A stretch of DNA of 64,000 nucleotides, from the NCBI GenBank assembly GCA_002943765.1, contig PQWQ01000003.1, forward strand, positions 1,674,001-1,738,000, in the 5' to 3' direction. Below, piece after piece: positions 10,403-20,506 of the stretch. The notes below the pieces were generated by a model. It was given only the letters and a program-made list of their open reading frames with translations, made no database searches and had not been told where the DNA came from. The DNA comes from Psoroptes ovis. Its lineage: Eukaryota; Arthropoda; Arachnida; Sarcoptiformes; Psoroptidae. The stretch's first letter is position 1. Every line of letters begins with the position of its first letter. A program made the translations under genes and the position numbers.

Positions 10403-12964
10403 TCAAACATTCAAATATCTCGGTGGCTGTATTCGTTGTACATCGATTGATGTTGATGAGTGTGGTTGATGCATTGAATGGTGTAAATGATGATAATTTG
10501 ATGTGGATAATGTGGATGATGACGCCGATGTCGATGTAGCCACAGACGATGCGGTCGTCAGCAGACTTCCATGATGCCCAAAATGGTAGCCATGCGGATG
10601 ATGATCGCTTGCATGTGTCCATGCAGCTGTTGATGATGGATAACGGTCCACCAGTAATTGATGTGGATGGCTGGAATGATGTGAATAATAGGTGATATTA
10701 TCATTGATTGGTATGTAATTTGATGAATTAATTGATTGTTGGTGTTGATAATTGGAAAGTTGTTGATGATTAGTGTGATGATTATGATGATGGTTAAATG
10801 CATTTAAATTCAAAGATGGTACATGATTTTCATCGATAATTGATTTTCTTTGATTACATTTAATTGATTTGGAACATTTTGAACGATTCGTTGATGATGC
10901 AGTTGCTGCGGTTGTGGTGACTACTGGTGTTGTTATAGTCGTCGATGATGATGATGATGTTTGATCAGATATCACCGATTTAGGTGATGATATTGTAACT
11001 GTCGAAATAGGTGATTGTGATTGTTGAGGTTGTTGATTTTCGGTAGATGATAATGATAACAAATCATTGTTGCTATCATTATTACTGGTCATCATACTTG
11101 TCATGTTATTGGTAGTATCCAATATATCATTCATAAAACTAATGTACATAATGGCCAAACGTAATGTTTCAATACGTGACAAACGTTTTTCATATGCAAA
11201 GGTTGGTACCTTTTTTCGAAGTTTGTCGAATGCTGAATTCAAATTAAACATACGCCGTCGTTCACGTATGTTTGCTGCACGACGTTGTGCAACCGTTGCA
11301 ACACGTCTTCGAGGTTTTGATTTTGGTTTAGTCGGATTATTAACCCCATTATTACTGGATGTAGCCGATTTGGTTTGATGCTGTTGATGGTGAGTATTTA
11401 TCACCGATATCGAGTTGATACTGATTTTCGGTTGATTTTGCTGTTGTTGTTGATGATGTAAATAATCCATATAATCAATTATCGGTGAACATTTATCATC
11501 AACATTACCATTATTTTGATTATTACTTGTGTTCGGAGATATCGATGATGATGAAGATGTTGTCGATAATGCTGATGATGGTGATGATGATAGTGTTGAA
11601 CAATCACCATTCATTGATAATCGATTCGATAAATCGAATGATATCGATTGATGATGGTGGTCATCACCAATCGAACGATGATTATTATGATGATGTGATG
11701 CCGAAATGATTGATGATGATAATAAATGATGAACGACTGTCATTGTTGATGTAGTTACTGATGTCGATGATGATGAATATGATTTACAATTATCAATGGA
11801 TTGTTTTGATTTCAACGTCTGTTTATTACGTATCGATTGTTTTCGTAATCGTTGACGATTTCGTTGATTATTATTTGGATGATGATCAGTGAATAATTGA
11901 ATATTTGTTGTTGATGAATGATGCTGATGATCACGATCATCATTATCATCCGCGTCCACTTCATCATCACTAATATTGGTGGCAACATTATTCACATCAT
12001 CAATAATGGTACAATTATTAGTATTAGCCATTGAATCCATAGGTTTTGTGGGTGGGATTTTCAAATTTACATCATTTTCATTCAATTTATTCGTTGAATT
12101 GTTCATCGGTGATGAAATATTTGATCCAACACTAGCAGCAGCAGATGTAGTAATAATCGTTGCTGCTGCTGTTGCTGCTGATGTTACATTTGAAAGCATG
12201 TTCGTTTTAGTGGAGGTTGTTGTGGTGGCGGTGGTGCTGATGGTTGTAACGGAGGTAATGTTGTTGCTGCTGCTGTTGCTGCTACTGTGGCTGTTGATCA
12301 TTTCATTATTCATCGAATTACGGCTCCAATTATTCATATTTTGATGATCATAATTATAACTGGAATCATTATTAACGGGTGGGTAATAATAATTACCGGA
12401 TAATGGCGTCGGTGGTGGTGGCGCCTTAAACGGAATTTGCACATTCGAATGACTCTGATGTTGAGACGACTGCGATTGTTGATGGTGATGCTGATGATTG
12501 TGTGGATAATTGACACAATAATCACCATAATCATTATGACCATAATTGCGTAACATTGTCGATGTTAATCGTTCATATGGATTAATTAGTGTTGGATGCT
12601 GTGGTTGTTGGTGTTGATGATGCATCATCATATGATTATGATGATGATAATTGTTGTTGTTATAACGAGTTGGAACAGATTCAAAGCCGTAATCATTAGA
12701 TGTATGTGATGATGTATTCGCGGGAGCCGATGATGATGATGTTGTGGTTGCAGCGGTAGCCGATGATGGATGTTTAAAAAATTCAGATGCAGCTGCAGCG
12801 GCTGCAATTGCAGCCGCTTCATAATAAACACGATAATCAGTTTTAGTTTTTGATAAATGATTATCAATGACAATCATTGATGATGATGTCGCAGATGATG
12901 GTGATGACAAATTACCATTATCAATGATTGAAGATGATTTAATTTTTGACATTTTTTTCATCAT
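10403..12964 (-). CDS. Fer3 / FERD3L-type bHLH transcription factor, greatly enlarged
   Basis: Open frame of 853 codons from an ATG at 12964. The bHLH domain is at about residues 561-615: basic region RRAANIRERRRMFNLN, helix 1 AFDKLRKKVPTF, then YEKRLSRIETLRLAIMYI. This matches Fer3/FERD3L (Nato3) better than PTF1A, particularly in RRMFNLN and PTFAYEKRLSRIETLRLAI. Fer3 proteins bind E-boxes as dimers with Daughterless/E proteins in neural and mesodermal development. Known members are about 160-200 residues. Here about 550 residues of Ser/Thr/Asn/His/Gln-rich low-complexity sequence precede the domain and about 235 follow. The single exon and uninterrupted frame support translation, but the true start could be one of several internal ATGs, and part of the N-terminal frame could be GATGAT-type repeat DNA that happens to stay open. 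Confidence 0.8.
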   Translation of the reverse strand: MMKKMSKIKSSSIIDNGNLSSPSSATSSSMIVIDNHLSKTKTDYRVYYEAAAIAAAAAASEFFKHPSSATAATTTSSSSAPANTSSHTSNDYGFESVPTRYNNNNYHHHNHMMMHHQHQQPQHPTLINPYERLTSTMLRNYGHNDYGDYCVNYPHNHQHHHQQSQSSQHQSHSNVQIPFKAPPPPTPLSGNYYYPPVNNDSSYNYDHQNMNNWSRNSMNNEMINSHSSSNSSSNNITSVTTISTTATTTTSTKTNMLSNVTSAATAAATIITTSAAASVGSNISSPMNNSTNKLNENDVNLKIPPTKPMDSMANTNNCTIIDDVNNVATNISDDEVDADDNDDRDHQHHSSTTNIQLFTDHHPNNNQRNRQRLRKQSIRNKQTLKSKQSIDNCKSYSSSSTSVTTSTMTVVHHLLSSSIISASHHHNNHRSIGDDHHHQSISFDLSNRLSMNGDCSTLSSSPSSALSTTSSSSSISPNTSNNQNNGNVDDKCSPIIDYMDYLHHQQQQQNQPKISINSISVINTHHQQHQTKSATSSNNGVNNPTKPKSKPRRRVATVAQRRAANIRERRRMFNLNSAFDKLRKKVPTFAYEKRLSRIETLRLAIMYISFMNDILDTTNNMTSMMTSNNDSNNDLLSLSSTENQQPQQSQSPISTVTISSPKSVISDQTSSSSSTTITTPVVTTTAATASSTNRSKCSKSIKCNQRKSIIDENHVPSLNLNAFNHHHNHHTNHQQLSNYQHQQSINSSNYIPINDNITYYSHHSSHPHQLLVDRYPSSTAAWTHASDHHPHGYHFGHHGSLLTTASSVATSTSASSSTLSTSNYHHLHHSMHQPHSSTSIDVQRIQPPRYLNV

Positions 12965-14296
12965 TCAAAATTAATTGGCTGCTTATTAAGCTGATTAATT
13001 AATCAATTTGGTGATTGAAAATGATTTGAATCAATTAAAAAGTAAATGGTGCATAAAACATATGAATCGCAGCTGAATGATTGCAATTATAATTGAATTG
13101 AATTGAATTGAATCAATTTAAGTCGAAAACTCGAATCAATTTGAAATCAAATTGATTCAAATTAAATCACGCAAATAAACAAATCAAAATTCTTTGTAAA
13201 TTCTTAAAACACCTTATGTATGAAATTAATGATAAATAATCAAAATAAAAATTAATCGATTAGAAGAAATTTAATGTCTCAGAGAATATTGAATCTCACA
13301 AAACTCAAAAATCAAATATAAAAAATTCTTATGCTTTGATTATTCATCAATTCAATTCAATTCACACACACATCAAACAACCATCCAACAATCATGATCA
13401 TCATCATTCATTCATTCATCGATGATGTTTAGAAGTGAAATGGAATCAATATATATTCTTCAGGACAAAACAACAACAACAACTGCATCAAGAATCGTAA
13501 GAAAAAGTTTTACAAAATCACCAAAATGAACAAAAATGAAAATGAATCTGGATTTGAATCTGAATTTCATTATTTCCATTTCATTATTTTGGCCGATATG
13601 AAATATGAAATTCATGAAACTCATGAAATTCTGAATACTCTGAACATAAACTGCCATACATTCTGGCAGCATATGCCAGATGTTACCAGAATTATCAAAA
13701 ATTATCGTGCCCGATATGTTACACTTGCACACACAAACACCGATATTAAAGATTGTGTACCAGATGTGTGATGTGTGGTGCATCATAATATAAATACGAA
13801 TATGTGTTTGTTGTATTTTAAGTAAGTTATTATTATTAGTGATTAGTATGATTTGGTGATTATTATCGTTATTATTATGATTTCTTCTTGTTAAATTTTG
13901 ACTTGTTCAACAACGTATTCAATTGAAACAGTTCAAAATTTAGGAAAAAATAAATGGCGCCATTTGTTTCAAATTTTATTGGTCGAATTTATGTTTGATT
14001 TTTTCCAATTTTTCGATCATTTTCTACATAAAATTCTTCGATTAGGCGGAGAATACCGTGTGAAAACGGGCGGAGATTCAAATGAAGAATATTCCGTATT
14101 GATATCATTTACATATGTTTGCTATGGGGATGATGGTTTTGTATTTGAAAATATTCAGGAATTTATTCAAAAATTTGATTTTAATTTATAAAAATGATTG
14201 AATGAATAAGTAAATAAATTAAAATTAAAATTCCAATTAAAATTCAATTAAAATACGATCAATTAATTATAATAAAAATATTAATTTAAAATTCAT
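12965..14296. other. Intergenic region upstream of the Fer3-type gene
   Basis: AT-rich DNA of 1.3 kb between the 5' end of the Fer3-type gene and the 3' end of ORC2. A TATA-like atataaaaaa lies near 13315. Overlapping open frames on both strands at 13460-13790 and one at 13898-14191 show no domain and lack clear splice or start support. I see no confident gene. Confidence 0.4.
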
Positions 14297-15637
14297 TTAC
14301 AAATCAATTTTATCTAAAAATTTTCTCATAGTAATCGTATCAAATGTCAGCGATAAACATTCACTACCATCATTGATGTCGGTACGAAATTTTATCAATT
14401 TATGATCTTTAAATTCAGTCAATTGTTGTCTAATTGTCATTAATGAACTTGTCAAAAATTCTTCCCGGCATATTTGATATAATTTATCTAATTTCATTGT
14501 CGTTGTTGATGATTTTGTATTATTGTTATCATTATTATTATTCAAATCAAGAAAATATTTCAATATAATAATAAAAATTTTTTTTGCATTATCATTTAAT
14601 GATTCATATACATAAATGATTGATGATAGATTTGTTTTCATTGATTTTTGTGACAATAATAATGATGATTTTGATTGTCCATTATTATTTAATGATTTTC
14701 TTTCAATAAAATATGATCGAAATGTATTAATTAATATTGGATAAAATTTTATTTGATCACATTCATTCATTGTCAATTGATATTCAAGATTAATATAATC
14801 CATTGATGATATTAGATGTATATTATTATTCACTGATAATGTCAATAATTTCATTAGGAAATTTTTTATTGAATTTTTTCGATCATTCATCAATAAATAA
14901 TCAAATGAATGAATTACAATGAATAAATGTTTATCATCAATGAATATTTTATTCAATTCATTTATTAAATGATCATAATTTGTAATTATTTCATTGATAT
15001 TATTTGAACATAATAATCGATTTAATACTGTTAATAAATTTTTCAATGAAAATTCCATATCATAACCACGTATTATGATATAATGATGATTGTCATATAA
15101 ATATTTATCAACAAATGATTGTAGCAATTGAATTTTTGAGCCATAACCATATATTATTAGATTGAAATTTTCCATCATTAATTGTAAAAAACGCTGAAAA
15201 TATTTATCTTGATTATTATCATCATCACTGATCATATGATTCTGAAAATAATGTCTTGTCGATTGTTCATATTCATCATTCAAAATGTCGAAAATTTTTT
15301 TCTCATTCAGATTGAATTTTTCAAAATTTTCAAAAAACTTGTCATCAGTCATTTCTGTCGATGATGATGATGATGATGATTTGGATTTAGGTTTTCTCTT
15401 TTTGATTTTCATAAGGAAATAATTATCGCTAATACCATTGAATGTTTTCGATTCATTTTCGTCAATTTCATCGAACGAATGGTCACTTTGATTACAATCA
15501 TCTGCAGATTTTTCTGAATCGCTTTCGGTTAGTTGATCATCACCATCGATGTGTCCATTGGATATTCTTGATTCATTGACATTGTTGCTGATTGTTTGTT
15601 CTTGTATTTTTCGTTTGGATCTTGTTGAATATGACAT
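14297..15637 (-). CDS. ORC2: Origin recognition complex subunit 2
   Basis: Single-exon gene of 446 residues from the ATG at 15637; the frame remains open upstream only from a GTG at 15682. ORC2 is one of six subunits that mark replication origins and load MCM helicases in the nucleus. The acidic and Ser-rich N-terminal 100 residues are typical. The AAA+-like core begins with NLIIYGYGSKIQLLQSF, matching the FNLLLYGLGSK motif of animal ORC2, followed by an IIIRGYDMEFSLKN block, and lacks a true Walker A, as is usual for ORC2. The C-terminal winged helix includes YQICREEFLTSS and LRQQLTEFKDHKLI-like sequence (here IRQQLTEFKDHKLI), strongly conserved in the family. It is shorter than human ORC2 (577), mainly at the N-terminus. 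It is divergent with PTCD2, 189 bp away. Confidence 0.92.
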   Translation of the reverse strand: MSYSTRSKRKIQEQTISNNVNESRISNGHIDGDDQLTESDSEKSADDCNQSDHSFDEIDENESKTFNGISDNYFLMKIKKRKPKSKSSSSSSSTEMTDDKFFENFEKFNLNEKKIFDILNDEYEQSTRHYFQNHMISDDDNNQDKYFQRFLQLMMENFNLIIYGYGSKIQLLQSFVDKYLYDNHHYIIIRGYDMEFSLKNLLTVLNRLLCSNNINEIITNYDHLINELNKIFIDDKHLFIVIHSFDYLLMNDRKNSIKNFLMKLLTLSVNNNIHLISSMDYINLEYQLTMNECDQIKFYPILINTFRSYFIERKSLNNNGQSKSSLLLSQKSMKTNLSSIIYVYESLNDNAKKIFIIILKYFLDLNNNNDNNNTKSSTTTMKLDKLYQICREEFLTSSLMTIRQQLTEFKDHKLIKFRTDINDGSECLSLTFDTITMRKFLDKIDL

Positions 15638-15826
15638 TATTTTTTTCAATAAAATCAAAAATCTTTGAATTTTTTGAATCACGATTTTAAAAAATCAAAA
15701 CAAACAGAATTTGTCAAATATTTTGTTGAAAAAACAACACGCGATGGCACTCGAGGTATTTTAGCATTGAAAACACATGTTTTTGTTAGATTTTTCAAAC
15801 TTAGATTGAGAATTAGGATTGAAATC
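15638..15826. promoter_or_regulatory. Bidirectional promoter region ORC2/PTCD2
   Basis: The two start codons face away from each other only 189 bp apart, so transcription start sites and core promoter elements for both genes must lie here or overlap the 5' exons. No TATA box is obvious. Confidence 0.45.
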
Positions 15827-17170
15827 ATGGCAAATTTAATTTTAATCAGGAATCATCGCCGAATTAATGCGATATTGTCATCATCATCATCATTGATTAA
15901 TTATAATCTGAATAGTTTACCTTCATTTCCTGTAACAGTGCCACAATATGAATCTAAGCGTAATTTATTTTCCAACGAAGTACTCGGTGTTGATCGTTTT
16001 GTTCAAATTCGCCAACAAATTAATCAACGTTTCGGTGCACAAAAACCAGTGTTCTTTCAGCGTTTAATTGAACATATATCAGATGATAAGAATGTAATAT
16101 TGTCTGAAGATTTGAAAAATTTATTATTTTTATGTGATGATAATGATGAACATATACAACTGTTGAAGCGTACTATTGATAAATTTGAAAAACAAAATGA
16201 ATCATTACGTTTTGGACTGTTTCAATTTGGTCCGATTGTTATGCGATTAGCTAAACATTTGAACAATGTCGATATGGCTATGTGGATATTTAAGCCGGTT
16301 TGTTATATATATTTGCTATTGATATTCTAATTATAATTTATTTATCTATTTATTTGACAGAAATATAAAGAATTTTTCACTCAAATAAGTTCAGTAACTA
16401 TCGCAATGGACATACTTTTCGATAATGGCCGATATGATGATGTAATGAAATTATTCAAATATGCAACGGAAAAATTTAATTTCGATGTAAAATATCCTTC
16501 TGATTTTGTTGTACTTTATTTTGCCGCCTGTTACAAACTAGTATGTTCTTCATTGTCTTTCAAATCAAAAAATTAATGTATCTTTTTCTCATTCTAATTC
16601 AATCTGTAGAACACAGCTGAATCATTTGAATCAGCATTTAAAGTATTAAGATCAATACAAATGTCGTCGAAAGATAATATCAATGGTCAATTAAAATTAC
16701 GTGGACTTTATTGCTTTCTAATGTTAGCGATCAGACAAAATCGTCCAAATATTGCATTAGAATTGATACAAAATTTACAGAATACCAAATCAATAATGAA
16801 TATCATATTGCAAAGTATACGTTTATTATCATTGACACATATCAATCGTTTAAATGATGTTGCCGAAATTATTCAATTTCAACTAAACAAAGATAAATCT
16901 AAGAAAAATCCCATATTATTCAATGATGTATTAGAAGAAATGAAAAGCATCATGTACAATAATAATAAAGATACTGACAAACATAAGGAATCGATAAACA
17001 AGATTGAAAAATTGTTTAAACAATTGAAAGAATCCAATATGGTCGAGACTAAGCGTACATTAGAAGATGCTATCATGTCAACAATTGAATATCAGCGTAA
17101 ACGAAATCAATTCAGGAATGATGCTGCCGAAAATCAACGCCTAGAAAAGCAAGAAAGTTTTAATCAATAA
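15827..17170 (+). CDS. PTCD2: Pentatricopeptide repeat-containing protein 2, mitochondrial
   Basis: Three exons: 15827-16297, 16361-16540 and 16610-17170, with introns of 63 and 69 bp and GT/AG ends, giving 403 residues. PTCD2 is a mitochondrial RNA-binding protein needed for cytochrome b mRNA processing in mammals. The N-terminus is basic and hydroxylated with no acidic residue early on, as in a matrix presequence. Family-specific landmarks include RNLFSNEVLGVDRF, the block ILSEDLKNLLFLCDDNDE and FGLFQFGPIVMRLAKHL, which parallel human ILKDELKTLLHLCES and FGEFKFGPLFMRLCYEL. The third exon encodes the helical repeats. The upstream in-frame extension to 15665 starts at a non-ATG codon and is discarded. 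It converges on the cyclophilin B gene 157 bp downstream. Confidence 0.88.
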
Positions 17171-17327
17171 TTTCATCAATGAAATTTTTTATAATTTTAA
17201 TTTTATTTAGTAAATAAATTGAAATAAAATTTTCCAAAAGTTTAGCATATTACAATGAGTTAATTATGTGAAAACGTGGCACCTGATTTGTTTTACGTTT
17301 GTGTTGAATTTAATTTCAGATTTTTTT

Positions 17328-18058
17328 TTATTCGGTAGCATCTTCGCGTGTTACTGATATTGGTTCGGCAAGTGTTTCAACATTACAATCGGCAATTTTA
17401 ACATCTTTTTTCGGACGATCATTAGAATTTGTTTCGAGTTTTTCAATTTTGCGCACTACAGACATTCCTTCCAATACTTTGCCAAATACCACATGTCTAC
17501 CATCTAACCATGGTGTTTTTTTACATGTAATGAAAAATTGTGAACCATTTGTATCTTTACCGGCATTTGCCATCGATAACCATCCAGCACCATAATGTTT
17601 TAATTTGAAATTTTCATCCGGGAATTTTTCACCATAAATACTGCGGCCACCGGTACCATCACCATTTGTAAAATCACCACCTTGTATCATAAAATCAGCT
17701 ATGACACGATGGAAAATGCTGCCTTTGTAGCCAACTAATTTGTTATTTTCAGATTTCTATGAAATAAAAGAAAAAACAATTATTGGTAATCCAATAAAAA
17801 AAATTACATATATTTAATCACCTCAGTTTGATGTTTTATACAAAGTTGTTTGAAATTTTCCACAGTTTTCGGCACTGTTTTACCGAAAAGACCGATACGT
17901 ATTTTACCGGCTGGTTCATCACCAATCGTTATATCAAACGTAACGATATCGGTTGCTTTAGGTCCTTTTGGTTTTGTCGAAGCTGTATCATTGGCCAAAA
18001 CACACAACAATGATATTGATAGAAATGATAATACTTGGACGAGATTTTTTGTAATCAT
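17328..18058 (-). CDS. PPIB: Peptidyl-prolyl cis-trans isomerase B (cyclophilin B, ER-lumenal)
   Basis: Two exons on the minus strand, 17822-18058 and 17328-17756, with a 65-bp intron; the product is 221 residues. The start is the ATG at 18058, followed by a hydrophobic signal peptide (about residues 5-22, LVQVLSFLSISLLCVLA) that sends it into the secretory pathway, where cyclophilin B speeds prolyl isomerisation in folding proteins such as collagen. Catalytic landmarks include FHRVI (active-site Arg), FMIQGGDFTNGDGTGG, MANAGKDTNGSQFFIT (Gln/Phe) and the TPWLDGRHVVFGKV segment with Trp and His. There is no KDEL, as is normal for this protein. The first residues before ATG are open only from a TTG. 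It is divergent with the HRI-type kinase. Confidence 0.94.
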
Positions 18059-18402
18059 TTTGTGAGGATATTTCAATTTAACATCAATTATCGCTAATTC
18101 AAATTAATGGAATGTCAAGTTGTATTTCTAATGTTTAAATTGTAGAATAATTAAAATGGAAAAAATATATGTAAATGCTACTTTTATACACGTCAACATA
18201 ATTGCTTTGTTGAATGCAGATATTTTTCTCGAATCAAATCAGCTGATATCATCATATCCATTTCAACATTTTGATTTGAAAAAATAAAAACAATGTTAAA
18301 ATAGTTGAGATAATCAAAGTATTTTTTTCATTCATCAAATTATTGTTAAATCAAATCACTCTGGGTGATTCAAAATTGATTAGAAATAGATCAAAAATAA
18401 AA

Positions 18403-20380
18403 ATGGATTGCAAATTACATATTAACAATGTTTATGGTGGCTACGATTTATTATATTTGTCAAAATTTTCGTCTATTTCATTGAGTTTTTATAATAATAA
18501 TCGGTACAGTTTAAATTTTAACATGAATTTTAATGATAAGAATTTGGACGAAAAGATTGTCAATGAATTGCCTGAAGCACTGCCTTTGACTGAATTCGAT
18601 GATGGTCGCGATAATGATACTTGCATCGATGATGAGGAAATAATTAGTAAACTATCAGAGAAATCAAATAAAGAAGATCAAATCCAGAAAATTGAAGCCC
18701 TAAACGATGAAAAAAACAATGAAGATAATGATCACGTGGTAACAAAAATAATTAACAATTTTGGTGATGATCTCGATTGTTTCATCAAAAATAATGCAAT
18801 TGCAAAGAAACGTACTGCTATATTTCGATTGATAAATAACAAGGTAATAATCGAATTTTTCAAAAATCCATTCGAGTTTTTACGTAAAGAACGCAAAGAT
18901 CAAAATGATTTTGTTATGAAATTATTCAATGAAATAAAACCATTATTATATCCTTGGAAACAAAAAAATCGAAATATCATGGCAGATTTTGACAAAATTT
19001 TTTTCAAACATTTCTCAAATCATAATTATAATAATAAGATTATAAATTTAGATAATAAATTAAGAATACAGAATAATTGCGAAAATAAGGTTTATTATGA
19101 ATTAGATCGTTACATAAAAGAATTCGAAGAACTCGAACAAATCGGTTACGGTGGTAAGTGATTATGAATAGATTTTTGATGATTTAATACATCTTATTAT
19201 TTTAATTTCGATAAAAAAAACAAAAGCAAATGGTAAAGTTTTCAAAGTTCGACATCGTTATGATAAACATGAATATGCAGTGAAAAGAATACGTTTGAAG
19301 AAAATAGACTTAGAGAGTAAAAATGGTCGTGAACCGATCATATATGCCAAATTATCATCACATTCTAATATTGTCGATTACAAAACATCTTGGATACAAG
19401 AATGCAAAGTTAATTCGAATACCAATGATAATGATGATGATTTCGATCATGAATCTCATACCAATGTAGATGAAAGTATGGATTCTTTTAAATATTCATC
19501 AAAAGAAAACTCAGTCAAAAAAAGTAAATTTTATCGATCATCCTCTACATCATCAGCTGCAACTTATGGAACCAACATGAGTGATGTTTTAATCGAAAAA
19601 AAATTAGAATCAAGAATATATTTATTCATTCAAATGGAGCTTTGTGGCAAAAGTCTAGATAACTATATCAGGGAAAGAAATTCATCAATCAAAACAATTG
19701 ACCGACTAAATTTGATTGATGAATTAAATCACTTCAAACAAATATTGTATGGTGTTGGCCATATCCATGCTAAAAATTGTATACATCGGGATTTAAAGCC
19801 ATCAAATATATTATTTTCGCTAGATGGAAAATTTTTAAAAATTTGTGATTTCGGTCTTAGTTCATGGATTTTGAACGCTGTTTACGAAACAAAATCATCG
19901 AATCAATTAGAAAATTGTGAAAATAATCAAATCAAACATGAATCATTATCATATGGAATGGGCACCCCACCATATGCTGCTCCTGAACAAATTCACCGTT
20001 CTAAATATGATCATCGTGCCGATATTTATAGTTTAGGCATTATTCTTTTTGAATTGATTTATCCATTCGGTTCTGGACAAGAGCGGGGTATTTTGATTAA
20101 AGAATTGAAAGAATTCAAGAAGCTTCCCCCAGAATTTATTTCGAATAATGAAATATATAAAGCTTTAGGAAAATTAGTCTTATTGATGACCGCAAAACAA
20201 GCATCAAAAAGAATAAGAAATATCAAAGAAATTCTAAGCAGATTGGAGAAAATTTTGAAGAAAATTGATAATAAAAGCAAAAAGCGAACCTCTTTGTTAT
20301 CAAGATTATTACGGGAAAATCGAGAATTGAAAGAAAAAAATCGATTATTGCTTGGATCCAATAAAAATATTAATGATTAA
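18403..20380 (+). CDS. EIF2AK1: eIF2-alpha kinase, HRI (EIF2AK1) type
   Basis: Two exons, 18403-19153 and 19227-20380, with a 73-bp intron falling inside the glycine-rich loop; the product is 634 residues (human HRI is 630). eIF2-alpha kinases phosphorylate eIF2-alpha under stress and lower general translation; HRI responds to haem shortage, oxidative and mitochondrial stress. The joined loop reads IGYGANGKVFKV, with catalytic Lys at about 270 (YAVKRIR), the SHSNIVDYKTSWIQ block typical of this kinase group, an acidic/Ser-rich insert of about 70 residues, MELCGKSLDNYI, HRDLKPSN at about 437-444, DFGLSSW and GTPPYAAPEQ. A coiled, basic C-terminus ends the protein. HRI and PEK/GCN2 differ mainly outside the kinase; absence of a signal peptide, transmembrane segment and HisRS domain favours HRI. 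Haem ligation by the N-terminus cannot be judged. Confidence 0.82.
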
Positions 20381-20506
20381 TTTAATCGAAATTTTAATTC
20401 GAATTTCATTTATTATAATAATTTCATTATTATATTATTTCTCTTTTGTTTTAAGTTTATAAATGAGATTTAATGTTTTATTTCACAAGAGAAAATGAAT
20501 GAATAA

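Noticed and set aside
11976..12873. Several hydrophobic or His-rich ORFs across the Fer3-type gene
   Set aside because: They are shadows of trinucleotide-repeat coding sequence in the 853-codon frame on the minus strand.
13460..13786. 108-codon minus-strand ORF overlapping an 81-codon plus-strand ORF
   Set aside because: Mutual antisense frames without domains, start context or splice sites; judged non-coding.
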